Counted from the first letter of the stretch, positions 54,597-63,895 are shown. The stretch is 64,000 nt of DNA from Opitutaceae bacterium EW11 (GCA_003054665.1 QAYY01000010.1:372001-436000), one strand, 5' to 3'. Numbers and translations are program-made. Notes: generated by a model from the letters alone, not told the origin.

Positions 54597-55832
54597 TCAC
54601 CGGCCAACCACATTCGCCGCGATTTGCAGAGCGAGAAAACCAAAACCGAAGGCCGTGAGAACCGTCATCGCCAGCGCTCCGCCACCCGCCGCGAGGACCA
54701 GGCCCGTGACGCCAACCACCGCCAGAGCCGCCGTGCCCAGCGCGAACCAGAGCCGTTGCCGGCCGCGGCGCGACGCGACGATCGCCACGCCGATGGACAG
54801 GATCGCGGCCACGATGGCGACCAGCATCCCGAGTTCATCGCGCCACGCCCACCACGCGAGGCCGCCCAGCGCCACCATCAGGCAGCCGCCAAACCAATAG
54901 GATGCCCGGCGTTCGTCTCGCGACAGAACGTAGCGGCCGAAGCGGTCGAAAAGGAGCATCAGGTTGAACATCGGCACCGACGTCCACGAAAGGTACACGA
55001 AGAGATAGAAGAAGATCACCAGCGGCCACAGCACGACGCCCCAGGCCGGTCTCGTTTCGGCGGCTCCCCGCATCAGGCGCATCACGAGATACGTGCCGAT
55101 GATGAACACCGCCTGCATGCGTCCGCTCTGGCGGCCCATCCAGAGGAAATACGCCAGCATTCCGCGATAGACGGGATTGCGGGCTTTCAACGCTTCCAAC
55201 ATTCCCTGGCGCCCGTATTCGAGTTCTGGATCCAGCCGCAAGGCTTCGCGGAAATGCTCCTGGGCTCGACGCGGATCGTTCCGATGAAGACAGTTCCAGC
55301 CCTGGTTGGCGTGGGAAACGGCATTTTCCGGGTCGCGTTCGAGGGCGAATTCGACCGTTTCCATCGCCTCGGTCTTCCGGCCGAGCCGCACCAAGGCCAT
55401 CGACCGGAGATTCGCGCAGCCCACGTCTTCCGGATTGAGCGCCAATCCTCGCTCGGCCGCCTCCAGCGCCGCGGGCCAGTTGCGGAGAGCGAGATGAATG
55501 GACGCGAGAAGTCCGAAATGCCGCTCCTCGTCGGGATCGAGCCGAATAGCTTCCTCCACCTCGGCTTTGGCTTCGGCGTCCCGGTCCGCACGATGGAGCA
55601 CCGACGCGAGCACGTAGTGGAAGTACGGAACGTCCGGGGCCAACCCAACCGCCGCCTGCGCCGATTGCACCGCCTCCGCCGCCTTGCCCTGATCACTCCG
55701 GCTGAGCGCGAGGAACGCATGCGCCAGGGGATGCTCGGGCGTCTGCGCCAACGCGAGCATGGCCTCGCGCTCGGCGTCAGCCGGACGCGACTGCTGGAGC
55801 AGCAACTGCGCACGTTCCAGGTGGACGCTCAT
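54597..55832 (-). CDS. TPR protein with C-terminal membrane domain
   Basis: 411 aa. About five TPR units fill residues 1-215 (MSVHLERAQLLLQQSRPADAEREAMLALAQTPEHPLAHAFLALSRS ... NWPAALEAAERGLALNPED ... DPRRAQEHFREALRLDPE). Six TMs follow (about 240-405; VFIIGTYLVMRL, VVLWPLVIFFYLFVYLSW, SYWFGGCLMVALGGLAWWAW, MLVAIVAAILSIGVAIVA, WFALGTAALAVVGVTGLVLAA, TVLTAFGFGFLALQIAA). The start overlaps the AAA gene stop as ATGA. It probably recruits or anchors the AAA ATPase. Confidence 0.85.
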   Translation of the reverse strand: MSVHLERAQLLLQQSRPADAEREAMLALAQTPEHPLAHAFLALSRSDQGKAAEAVQSAQAAVGLAPDVPYFHYVLASVLHRADRDAEAKAEVEEAIRLDPDEERHFGLLASIHLALRNWPAALEAAERGLALNPEDVGCANLRSMALVRLGRKTEAMETVEFALERDPENAVSHANQGWNCLHRNDPRRAQEHFREALRLDPELEYGRQGMLEALKARNPVYRGMLAYFLWMGRQSGRMQAVFIIGTYLVMRLMRGAAETRPAWGVVLWPLVIFFYLFVYLSWTSVPMFNLMLLFDRFGRYVLSRDERRASYWFGGCLMVALGGLAWWAWRDELGMLVAIVAAILSIGVAIVASRRGRQRLWFALGTAALAVVGVTGLVLAAGGGALAMTVLTAFGFGFLALQIAANVVGR

Positions 55833-57289
55833 TTCTTCGCGATCTTCAGGTACGCGAGCACCTCATCGTAGAGTCCGCTCTGGTTGGCGTAGAGAGCGTA
55901 GTTGCGCGCGGTATCGAACCAATCGCGAACGGAGGGACGATGACGTTTCACCGCCTCCAGCAGGTCCTTTTCCGTCACCGGCTGCACAGAGCCGGCTTTC
56001 ATCGCGGCCCGCAGCTTCTCCTCGACGGCCAGATCGACGACCGCCTTGAGGTCCGCGCCGGAAAAGCCGTCAGACTTCTTCGCCACTTGGTCGAAGTCGA
56101 TTTCGGTCACCGGCTTCCCGCGGAGCATCAGCCGGAGAATCGCCGCCCGGGCAACGGCATCGGGAGGCGGCACGAACACGATGCGATCAAAGCGTCCCGG
56201 ACGACGAAAGGCCGGATCCAGATGCCACGGCGCGTTTGTGGCGGCGAGGATCAGAACGCCTTCGTTGTTGGACGTGACGCCGTCCAGCTCCGCGAGGAAC
56301 TGGTTGATCATCTGCCGTCCGCCGCTCTTCAGCATGTCGGTGCGGTTCGCGCCGAGCGCATCGACCTCGTCGAAAAACAACACGCACGGGCGATTCGCTC
56401 GCGCTTGGTCGAAGATCGCGTGGAGGTTCTTTTCGCTCTGCCCGATCCACATCTCGAGCACGTCGCTGATCCCGACCGCGAGAAAGCGCGCTTTCACTTC
56501 GCCCGCCGTCGCGCGGGCCAGAAAAGTCTTTCCGCATCCAGGAGGCCCATACAACAGGATGCCGCCGCCTACGCGCTTGCCGTAGGCCTGGAACAGCTGC
56601 GGTTGCTGGAGAGGGAGGATGATCTTCATCCGGATCTCCTCCTTCACGGAGTCCATCCCGCCCACATCCGCGAAACCGATCTGCGGCAGCTCGAGTTCGG
56701 CGGCGCCCGAGCCGATCGGAAGGTCGCCGGACGGAACCGCCTCGGCACGTTCGGGATCCAGCCCGAAATTGTAGTCGGTTTCCTCCGACGCTTCCTCCCC
56801 TTCGTTCTCCGACAGCGGCAGAGGCGCGGGCGCGGCCGGTTTCGGCGCCGAGCGCGGACGCTGCGGCAGGAACTCTCTCAAGTCCTCCTCGAGCGACGCG
56901 TCGGCCAAAGACGGCTCGGCTTCGCAGGCCTTCAGGTACTGCTGGGCGGCGAGCCGAAGCTCGCCAGCCTGCACCGCCAGCCGGGCATGCAGAAGGAAAG
57001 CCCGCGGCGGCGCCTTGGGATCCTTGAGCAACGACTCCACGATGACGAGGGCCGCCGAGGACTTCCCTTGTTGGAAAAACGTCGAGACGAGCCCCAGCTT
57101 CGCCGGCACGCTCGTTGGCTCCAGGGCCAGCGCCCGCTTGAACAACACTTCGGATTCCGCAAGTCCGCCGTTCTTCAGCACCGTATCCGCTGCGTGGAGC
57201 AACAAGGGGGTGTTGTCGGGAGAGAGGCGCAGCGCCTCCCGCAGCGCGGGAGGAATCAGGCTCGAGGCCAGCGGATCATCGGCGGACAT
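55829..57289 (-). CDS. TPR-AAA ATPase (meiotic-clade-like)
   Basis: 486 aa. N-terminal TPR-like helices (about 25-125), an acidic linker (160-200), then one AAA module. Walker A is GPPGCGKT (248-255), pore loop LEMWIGQSE (W281), Walker B VLFFDEVD (303-310), sensor 1 Asn352, and FRRPGRFD with the arginine fingers (362-366). GFADVGGMDSVKEEIRMKIILPLQQPQLFQAYGK and the small domain GFSGADLKAVVDLAVEEK match the Vps4/katanin/FtsH-AAA type. There is no protease domain or TM, so it likely unfolds or remodels a client. ATGA overlap with the TPR membrane gene. Confidence 0.92.
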   Translation of the reverse strand: MSADDPLASSLIPPALREALRLSPDNTPLLLHAADTVLKNGGLAESEVLFKRALALEPTSVPAKLGLVSTFFQQGKSSAALVIVESLLKDPKAPPRAFLLHARLAVQAGELRLAAQQYLKACEAEPSLADASLEEDLREFLPQRPRSAPKPAAPAPLPLSENEGEEASEETDYNFGLDPERAEAVPSGDLPIGSGAAELELPQIGFADVGGMDSVKEEIRMKIILPLQQPQLFQAYGKRVGGGILLYGPPGCGKTFLARATAGEVKARFLAVGISDVLEMWIGQSEKNLHAIFDQARANRPCVLFFDEVDALGANRTDMLKSGGRQMINQFLAELDGVTSNNEGVLILAATNAPWHLDPAFRRPGRFDRIVFVPPPDAVARAAILRLMLRGKPVTEIDFDQVAKKSDGFSGADLKAVVDLAVEEKLRAAMKAGSVQPVTEKDLLEAVKRHRPSVRDWFDTARNYALYANQSGLYDEVLAYLKIAKK

Positions 57290-57500
57290 GGCGGCAACGT
57301 GCAGAGCGAGACCCGGCGGGGCGAGCGTTTTCAGGCACGCTGGAGGCAGAGGAATTCGTACCCCTCAAGACCCTTGCCGCGAAGACAACGAGCGCCCCGT
57401 TGGATTTGCCGATATCTCATTGAGGCAGGCAGGCCGTCCCCCTCGAGACGCTGGAGGCGGACCGGCCATCGCGCCGCCGGAGAAAACGGCCCGGAGCGGC

Positions 57501-58922
57501 TCACAGCAGCTTCCCGGGAACGTACTCCTTGGCGCCCTTGACCTTGCGCGCAGCGCGATTGGCTTCGGCGACGAACGTGTCGACCTGCTGCGGGGCCGCC
57601 CCGACGAACCGTTTGGCGTCGGAAAGCACCGCCTGTAGCTTGGCTCGCGGAAGCCCGAGGCGGGCGTCGCCGGCAAGCCTGCCGATCAGATCGGCATCGC
57701 CCGAGCCGGAACGCAGCGCCTTCGCCGCGGCCAGCGCGTGCTCCTTGATCAATTCATGCGCGGTTTCGCGGCCCGCACCGGCTTTCACGGCTTCCATCAG
57801 AATGGTCGTCGTGGCGAGGAACGGCAGGTTGCGCGCGCTTTCCGCCGCGATCGCCGCCGGGAAAACGTCCATCTGGCGTAGCACGGTGACAAACGTCTCG
57901 AGCAGTCCGTCGATTGCGTAAAACGCGTCCGGCAAGGCAACGCGGCGCACCACCGAACAAGAAACATCCCCTTCGTTCCACTGATGGCCGGAAAGCGAAG
58001 CGGTCATGGCAACGTACCCGCCGAGGATGGTCGAGAACCCGCAGATGCGCTCGCAATTGCGGGCGTTCATCTTGTGGGGCATGGCCGAAGAGCCGACCTG
58101 ACCTTCTTGAAAGCCTTCCGTGACGAGCCCCTGGCCCGCCATCAAGCGAAGGGTCGTGGCAAAGCTGGCAGCGGCGGCGCCGACCTGATGCAGCGCGGAA
58201 ACGACGTCGAAGTCCAAACTGCGCGGATACACCTGCCCGACCGCATTGAGGGCGGCCCGGAAGCCGAGATGCTTGAGAATCCGGGCTTCGAGCTTCGCGA
58301 CCTTCCGAGGGTCGCCGCCGAGCAGCGTGAGCTGGTCGAGCTGCGTGCCGACCGCGCCTTTTACCCCGCGCACCGGATAGCGTGCGATCAATTCATCCAG
58401 ACGCTGGAAGGCGATCAGCATCTCCTGACCGCCCATCGCCACGCGTTTTCCGAGGGTCGTGGGCTGCGCGGGAACGTTGTGGGTGCGGCCCGTCAGCATC
58501 AGGTTGCGGTGGGCCCGGGCGCGCTTGGCCAGGGCCAGCAGCGCCGCGCCGACCTTGACCCGGACGATGGCAAGGGATCGAAACACCTGGAGCTGCTCGA
58601 CGTTCTCCGTCAGATCGCGGCTCGTCAGGCCCAAGTGGATACTCTCCCGGCCCGCCAAATCGTTGAACTCCTCGATCCGCGCCTTGACGTCGTGAAGCGT
58701 CTTCCGTTCGCGGTCGGCGATCGAATGCAGGTTGATCCGGTCCTTCACCCGCTCGTAGTCGGCGATCGCCGCTGTGGGAATCGCCACGCCCAGGTCGCGT
58801 TGCGCCTTCATGACCGCGATCCAGTAGTCGCGCTCGATCGCGATGCGGCCTGCCGGGGACCAGACGGCTTTCAGCTCGGGCGAGGCATAGCGCTCGGCGA
58901 GCACGTTCGGAATCGAGTCCAT
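57501..58922 (-). CDS. purB: Adenylosuccinate lyase
   Basis: 473 aa from the ATG at 58922 (MDSIPNVLAERYASPELKAVWSP). The fumarase/aspartase signature is SSAMPHKMN, with the catalytic-base region GLTSRDLTENVEQ and TGRTHNVPAQPTTLGKR. It makes fumarate plus AMP from adenylosuccinate, and AICAR from SAICAR. An ATG 11 codons upstream (58955) is possible. The longer open frame to 59099 is not family-like. AAA gene 211 nt downstream on the same strand. Confidence 0.94.
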   Translation of the reverse strand: MDSIPNVLAERYASPELKAVWSPAGRIAIERDYWIAVMKAQRDLGVAIPTAAIADYERVKDRINLHSIADRERKTLHDVKARIEEFNDLAGRESIHLGLTSRDLTENVEQLQVFRSLAIVRVKVGAALLALAKRARAHRNLMLTGRTHNVPAQPTTLGKRVAMGGQEMLIAFQRLDELIARYPVRGVKGAVGTQLDQLTLLGGDPRKVAKLEARILKHLGFRAALNAVGQVYPRSLDFDVVSALHQVGAAAASFATTLRLMAGQGLVTEGFQEGQVGSSAMPHKMNARNCERICGFSTILGGYVAMTASLSGHQWNEGDVSCSVVRRVALPDAFYAIDGLLETFVTVLRQMDVFPAAIAAESARNLPFLATTTILMEAVKAGAGRETAHELIKEHALAAAKALRSGSGDADLIGRLAGDARLGLPRAKLQAVLSDAKRFVGAAPQQVDTFVAEANRAARKVKGAKEYVPGKLL

Positions 58923-59139
58923 GGCAGCAGATTTCTGGGAGCGGTCGTTCGGCATGACACGCCAGTAAGACAAAAGCGACCGCCGTGGGCCACTGGAAAA
59001 ATGTCCCTTCGCCGCCGATGAAATGCAGCTGTCTGACGGCGTCTGGAGGGAGCAGCCCGTCTCGACCACGGTCGAGCAGGCGCTGCCGGAGACGCACACG
59101 TTCCCGGCAGCCGATGTTCCGAAGGCGCTCCGGCTTCGA

Positions 59140-61476
59140 TCAGCGCTTTTTGTTCAACGCCGCGCTGAACCAGTCGCCGTTGAGCGATTGCTGCGGACGA
59201 GGAGCGGGAGCGCCAGCGCCGCGGTTGCCACCGGAACCGCCCGAGCCTGGGCCGGTGCGGCCGCCGCCCGGCGCGGACTTCGGCCCGATCTCCGGCTTGC
59301 TGCGCATCGAGAGGCTGATGCGTTTCCGCGGCAGGTCGACTTCGGTGACGGTGACTGTCACGCGCTGGGAGACTTTCACGACCTCGGCGGGATCCTTCAC
59401 GAACGTATCCGCCAGCTGGCTCACGTGCACCAGACCGTCCTGGTGGACACCGATGTCAACGAACGCGCCAAACGCCGTGACGTTCGTGACAATGCCCGGA
59501 AGCTTCATGCCTGGCTTGAGGTCTTCGGGCTTGTTGACGCCGTCGGCGAAGGAGAACGCCTCGAACTTCTGGCGGGGGTCGCGCCCGGGCTTCGCCAGCT
59601 CGGCCATGATATCGTTCAGCGTCGGCAACCCCACCTTCTCCGTGACGTAGGTCTCGAGCTTGATCTTCTTGCGCAGATTCGCGTCGCGCATGAGGTCGGC
59701 GACGGTCACGGCGAGATCCGCGGCCATCTTTTCGACGATGGGATAGCTCTCCGGGTGGACGGCGGAGCCGTCGAGCGGATGCTCGCCGCCGCGAACGCGG
59801 AGAAAGCCCGCAGCCTGCTCGTAAGCCTTCGGGCCAAGGCGGTCCACCTCGAGGAGTTCGGCGCGCGACTTGAACGGCCCTTTTTCGTTTCGCCGCGCCA
59901 CGATGTTGGCCGCGATCGAGGCGTTGAGGCCGGATACGTAGCTGAGCAGCTGCTTGGAGGCGGTGTTGAGTTCGACGCCCACGCCGTTGACGCAGGAGAT
60001 CACGGTGTCGTCCAGAGAGCGCTTCAACCCGTTCTGATCGACGTCGTGCTGATACTGCCCGACGCCGATGCTCTTCGGATCCAGTTTCACCAGTTCGGCC
60101 AGCGGATCCATCAGTCGCCGTCCGATGGATACCGCGCCGCGAACCGTCAGGTCATGGTCGGGAAACTCTTCGCGGGCGACTTCGCTGGCGGAATAGATGG
60201 ACGCGCCGGACTCGTTGACCATCACGACCGGGATGCTCGGCGGGATTCCCAGCGAGCGAACAAAGAGCTCGGTCTCCCGTCCGGCGGTGCCGTTTCCGAT
60301 GGCTATCGCCTCGATCTGAAAGAACTTCACGAAACCCGAGAGTTTCTCCTTCGCCTCCTCCGTCTTCGCGATTCCTTGGTCGGGATAAACGACGTCGTTG
60401 TGCAGCAGTTTGCCCTGACGATCCAGGATCACGACCTTGCAGCCCGTGCGGAATCCGGGGTCGATGGCGAGGACGTTCTTCTGCCCGAGCGGCGAAGCAA
60501 GGAGGAGTTCGCGGAGGTTTTCGGTGAAGACCTTGATGGCGGTTTCGTCGGCGCGCTTTTTCGTCTCGAGCCGCATTTCGGTCTCCATCGCCGGGGCAAG
60601 CAGGCGCTTGTACGCGTCCTGCGCGGCGAGCTTGACCTGCTCGGCGCAGCTGCCCGGGGTGGCTTGGCCCTTGACGAAAAGGGGCTCGATCTCGGCCAGC
60701 GCCGACTTTTCGTCGACGGTGATCCGCATCATCAGCACGAGTTCCTTTTCGCCGCGGCGCATGGCCAGCACGCGATGGCTGGGCGCCTTGGCCAGCGGTT
60801 CGCTCCAGTCGAAGTAGTCCTTGAACTTCGCGCCCTCGGCTTCCTTGCCGGCGATCACCTTCGAGGAAATCACGGAGTGCTGCTGGTAGATCGCGCGGAG
60901 CTTGGCTCGACCGGCGGCATCGTCGCTGATGCGCTCGGCGAGGATGTCGCGAGCGCCAGCGAGCGCCTCGTCGGCGTCGGCGATCTTCGCCTTCAGGTTC
61001 TTGCCGTCGTCCGGCGTGTATTCGCGTCCCGCATACTCGGCTGCCGCCGCCTTCGCGTTCGTGGCCGGGTCCTGCGCGAAGAGAAGATCGGCCAGCGGCT
61101 CCAGGCCCTTCTCCTTGGCGATCGTGGCCCGCGTGCGTTTTTTCGGGCGGAACGGCAGGTAGATATCCTCCAGCGCATTCAACGTATCCGCGCCGGCGAT
61201 CTTCTTGGCGAGATCGTCGGTGAGGAGGTTGCGCTCTTTCAGCGAAGCGACGATGGCCGCACGGCGTTCGTCGAGCGCGGCCAGCTGCTCCAGGCGGTCG
61301 CGGATCGCGGTCACGGCGACCTCGTCGAGTTCTCCCGTCGCTTCCTTGCGGTAGCGGGCGATGAAGGGGACAGTGGCGCCCTCCTTCAGCAGCTGAGCGG
61401 TCGAGGCGACCTGGTGAACTTTGAGTCCGAGCTCCTGGGTGATCCGGAGCACGTGATCGGCGTTGGGCAACTCCAT
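59140..61476 (-). CDS. tex: Tex-family RNA-binding transcription accessory protein
   Basis: 778 aa from the ATG at 61476 (MELPNADHVLRITQELGLKVHQV). Tex domains in order: N-terminal HTH-like, YqgF/RNase H-like (LAIDPGFRTGCKVVILDRQGKLLHN), HhH (NVVARRNEKGPFKSRAELLEVDRLGPKAYEQAAGFLRVRGGEHPLD), and S1 (PGMKLPGIVTNVTAFGAFVDIGVHQDGLVHVSQLAD, about 650-720), then a Gly/Pro-rich tail. It binds RNA and helps transcription or termination. The open frame to 61521 lacks a good start. Confidence 0.95.
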   Translation of the reverse strand: MELPNADHVLRITQELGLKVHQVASTAQLLKEGATVPFIARYRKEATGELDEVAVTAIRDRLEQLAALDERRAAIVASLKERNLLTDDLAKKIAGADTLNALEDIYLPFRPKKRTRATIAKEKGLEPLADLLFAQDPATNAKAAAAEYAGREYTPDDGKNLKAKIADADEALAGARDILAERISDDAAGRAKLRAIYQQHSVISSKVIAGKEAEGAKFKDYFDWSEPLAKAPSHRVLAMRRGEKELVLMMRITVDEKSALAEIEPLFVKGQATPGSCAEQVKLAAQDAYKRLLAPAMETEMRLETKKRADETAIKVFTENLRELLLASPLGQKNVLAIDPGFRTGCKVVILDRQGKLLHNDVVYPDQGIAKTEEAKEKLSGFVKFFQIEAIAIGNGTAGRETELFVRSLGIPPSIPVVMVNESGASIYSASEVAREEFPDHDLTVRGAVSIGRRLMDPLAELVKLDPKSIGVGQYQHDVDQNGLKRSLDDTVISCVNGVGVELNTASKQLLSYVSGLNASIAANIVARRNEKGPFKSRAELLEVDRLGPKAYEQAAGFLRVRGGEHPLDGSAVHPESYPIVEKMAADLAVTVADLMRDANLRKKIKLETYVTEKVGLPTLNDIMAELAKPGRDPRQKFEAFSFADGVNKPEDLKPGMKLPGIVTNVTAFGAFVDIGVHQDGLVHVSQLADTFVKDPAEVVKVSQRVTVTVTEVDLPRKRISLSMRSKPEIGPKSAPGGGRTGPGSGGSGGNRGAGAPAPRPQQSLNGDWFSAALNKKR

Positions 61477-61848
61477 GTTAAAGGGGGACGGACATAGCAC
61501 CTGTCCGCGCCGCGCATTCAAGAGGAAACCACGGCTGCCGCGTTCGGCGCTCTGTTAGGGCGTGTTTGCAGAATGGGAAGCAGAGCGTGGAGGAAAGAAT
61601 CGAGGGGCTAGGCGGGCCGAAAAGCGGTGGGCCTGCGGCCCATGCTTTTCGGCACAACTCTGCTCGCTCTGCTCCCAGCGCTCCGTTTCCCGTTCTGCAA
61701 ACACACCCTAGGGACCCCACCCTACTTCCGCGGCCACAAACACCCAGCCAGCACCGGCAAATCCATCATTTCGCGCATTCGCCTTAATTTTGCGTCACCC
61801 CGTTCGCTATTCACGTGACCGCGCCCTTCACGGGTTGCGGAGACTCTC
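61477..61848. other. Intergenic region with a 155-bp inverted repeat
   Basis: 372 bp between divergent tex and the TonB-domain gene. It is largely filled by the palindromic element at 61556-61710 (see the separate entry). Downstream of it, 61711-61848 holds the presumed promoter of the TonB-domain gene; nothing else is recognised. Confidence 0.6.
61556..61710. repeat. 155-bp nested inverted-repeat element
   Basis: The 24-nt ends (61556-61579 and 61687-61710) are inverted repeats matching at 22 of 24 positions and start/finish with TAGGG/CCCTA. Inside, GCAGAGCG (61580-61587) pairs with CGCTCTGC (61665-61672). The centre has GCCGAAAAGC (61616-61625) pairing with GCTTTTCGGC (61644-61653), plus a GC-rich TGGGCC/GGCCCA apex. 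The whole element can fold into one long, imperfect hairpin. It resembles a MITE or a REP-type (BIME-like) element; no transposase is near. Confidence 0.8.
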
Positions 61849-62217
61849 ATGATGAAAAGCAAACGACTCCTCTCCACTGCATTTGTGCTCGGCGCCATCT
61901 TGGCGACGGTCACGCTAGCTCCCGCACGTGCCGCGGACGCCGAATTCGATCAGCGGCCAGTTCCGGTCAAGACGCCGCCGCCCGAGTATCCCGCGGCGAT
62001 GCGCCAGGAAGGCGTTGCCGGCACCGTCGCAGTAAAAGTGGTCGTCGATGAGACCGGTGCGGTCACGGAGTGCACCGTGAGCAAGTCCACGAACCGCGCT
62101 TTCGAGGAGCCCGCGCTCGCCGCTGTCCGCACATGGAAATTCAAGCCGGCCACCAAGGACGGAACGCCCGTCAAGGCCCGCTTCATTCTCCCGATCCAGT
62201 TCAACCTGGAGTCGTAA
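61849..62217 (+). CDS. Exported TonB C-terminal-domain protein
   Basis: 122 aa. A signal peptide (about 1-28, ARAAD) is followed directly by one TonB_C domain (PVKTPPPEYPAAMRQEGVAGTVAVKVVVDETGAVTECTVSKSTNRAFEEPALAAVRTWKFKPATKDGTPVKARFILPIQFNLES). There is no proline-rich spanning region, so it is not a classical energy transducer. It may be a periplasmic or self-standing TonB-box binder; function unknown. The start has two adjacent ATGs (61849 and 61852). Confidence 0.88.
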   Translation: MMKSKRLLSTAFVLGAILATVTLAPARAADAEFDQRPVPVKTPPPEYPAAMRQEGVAGTVAVKVVVDETGAVTECTVSKSTNRAFEEPALAAVRTWKFKPATKDGTPVKARFILPIQFNLES

Positions 62218-62284
62218 GGCTCGTTTTCCACCGCAGCTTCATCGTCGCGCTGGCGTTCCGGCTTCGCCGGGGTAGCGTGCGGCG

Positions 62285-62782
62285 ATGAAGCTGCTTTTTT
62301 ATTCCCTTTTTCTGGCGGGATTGGTCGTCGCAGTTCCCGCGCAGAGTGCGGAGACGACAACGACGGATGTGGAAAAGGAGGTGACCGCCGCGGTCAAAAG
62401 CAGCCGTGTGACCATCGTCCACCTCTGGGCTCCGTGGTGCCCGAACTGCATGTCCGAGCTGAAGAACCACGGCTGGCGGGATTTCCTCTCCGTCAACCCC
62501 GATGTGGGTGTGATTTTCGTCACGGTATGGAGCTCTGCGGACGGAAAAGCCGAACTCGAGAAGTACGGGCTGACCGAGCAGGAGAACTTCGAGTGGTTTC
62601 ACCATCCGAATACGTCCCGAACCAAAGAGGAGCGGCTGAAGACGTTTCTCGGCCAGCCGATCGTCTGGATTCCCTCAACCTGGATCTACAAAGACGGCCA
62701 GCTGCGGTATGCGCTGAACTACGGCGAAGTGCGCTTCCCTCTCCTGCAACAACTCGTGAGAGACGCCGAAGCGAAGTGGTGA
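62285..62782 (+). CDS. Exported thioredoxin-fold protein (TlpA/ResA-like)
   Basis: 165 aa with a signal peptide (about 1-21, PAQSAE). The redox centre is WAPWCPNC (CPNC) in the thioredoxin fold; FVTVWSSADGKAELEKYGLTEQENFEWF and IVWIPSTWIYKDGQLRYALNYGEV complete it. It likely reduces or shuffles disulphides or serves in cytochrome maturation. The cis-Pro precedes a Ser (IPST). No ccm genes are nearby. It follows the TonB-domain gene by 67 nt. Confidence 0.88.
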   Translation: MKLLFYSLFLAGLVVAVPAQSAETTTTDVEKEVTAAVKSSRVTIVHLWAPWCPNCMSELKNHGWRDFLSVNPDVGVIFVTVWSSADGKAELEKYGLTEQENFEWFHHPNTSRTKEERLKTFLGQPIVWIPSTWIYKDGQLRYALNYGEVRFPLLQQLVRDAEAKW

Positions 62783-62929
62783 ATGACGCGCCGAGGCGCG
62801 AGAAGCGGGTAATGGGTAGTTGGTGACGGCAGCCGTTTCGCGCACTTCTGTGCTCTGCGAGACTCCCGCCCACGAACTGCAGCGACGCCCGTCGCCAGAC
62901 GCACCTGTTTCCAACTTCCGACGCCTCCC

Positions 62930-62947
62930 CGGCGCGAAACCGCGCCG
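62930..62947 (-). terminator. Hairpin after the AEC gene
   Basis: CGGCGCG/CGCGCCG, a 7-bp stem with loop AAAC, lies 3 nt beyond the stop of the AEC gene. No T-run. Confidence 0.4.
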
Positions 62948-62950
62948 CGG

Positions 62951-63895
62951 CTACAACACCCAGGCGAGGCCAAACCGAAGCCAAAGCGGGATCAGAAAAA
63001 TGCCGAGCGCCGTCGTGCCAATGACGACCCGGACGGCGACCAGCGGCTGACCACCGTAGTGTTTGGCAATGACGATCGGCAGAATCCCCGCCGGCATCGC
63101 ACCCTGCACGACGAGGACTCGTTTCAGCTCGATCGAGCACGGCAGATACTTCGCCAGGACGACGTAAACCAAAGGAAACGCCCCCAGCCGTAACAAGCTG
63201 GAGAATACGGATACTCGCGGTTCGAAAAGCTCGCGAGGACGTTCGAAATACGGATCGAGCGTGCCACCGATCAGGATCAGCCCGAGCGGAATGGAGCAGA
63301 TCGCGCACTGATGGATGACGCTGTTGACGACTTCCGGCACATGCGGACCGACGCGACTGAGATTGCCCACCAAACCGAGCACCAGCGCGATCACGGGCGC
63401 GTTGAAAAGCTTCTTCCAACCCTCGCGCAACGAGAGACCCGACAGCACCAGGATGCCGACGGTCCAGATGGCCGCCTCGCAACCGACGTTGTGGACCATC
63501 AGCATGCCCAGACTGTCGGTCCCAAAGAGCGCCGCCATGAGCGGAATTGGGACGTAACCGTAGTTGTTGATGCCCGACGCAAAGGCGAAGGTTCGGAGAC
63601 CATGTCCCTGAGTGAGCCCAAGCAACCGCCCGGCGTACAAAGCTCCGAGTATAGTGAAAACCATCGCCCCGAACCCGACCGCTGGAGCGAAACCAAGGTT
63701 AGCGGGCACCCGCAGCGCGGCGTTGTTTAGGACGCTCTCGAAGATCAGGCACGGATAAAGCCAGTTCACCACCATCTTCAGCAGACTCGCGTCCGCCTCG
63801 GTCGTCATCCACCCGACCCGGCGCAAGACCACACCGATGCCAATGAGCCCGAACACGGGCAGAATGAGCATCAGGAGCTGCCAATAGGACATCAT
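62951..63895 (-). CDS. AEC-family (auxin efflux carrier-like) transporter
   Basis: 314 aa with about ten TMs (LLMLILPVFGLIGIGVVLRRVGW, MVVNWLYPCLIFESVL, GFAPAVGFGAMVFTILGALYAG, FAFASGINNYGYVPIPLMAALFG, VIALVLGLVGNL, PLGLILIGGTLD, VVQGAMPAGILPIVIAKHYGG, VVIGTTALGIFLIPLWL). The conserved NYG-x-P and GAMPA segments fit AEC permeases, which export or import small organic acids. Substrate is unknown. Starts at an ATG at 63895; convergent with the thioredoxin-fold gene. Confidence 0.9.
   Translation of the reverse strand: MMSYWQLLMLILPVFGLIGIGVVLRRVGWMTTEADASLLKMVVNWLYPCLIFESVLNNAALRVPANLGFAPAVGFGAMVFTILGALYAGRLLGLTQGHGLRTFAFASGINNYGYVPIPLMAALFGTDSLGMLMVHNVGCEAAIWTVGILVLSGLSLREGWKKLFNAPVIALVLGLVGNLSRVGPHVPEVVNSVIHQCAICSIPLGLILIGGTLDPYFERPRELFEPRVSVFSSLLRLGAFPLVYVVLAKYLPCSIELKRVLVVQGAMPAGILPIVIAKHYGGQPLVAVRVVIGTTALGIFLIPLWLRFGLAWVL

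Noticed and set aside
59023-61497. 824-codon plus-strand frame opposite tex
   Set aside because: Shadow of tex: no recognisable domains, Arg/Leu/Asp-rich, and tex is complete on the minus strand.
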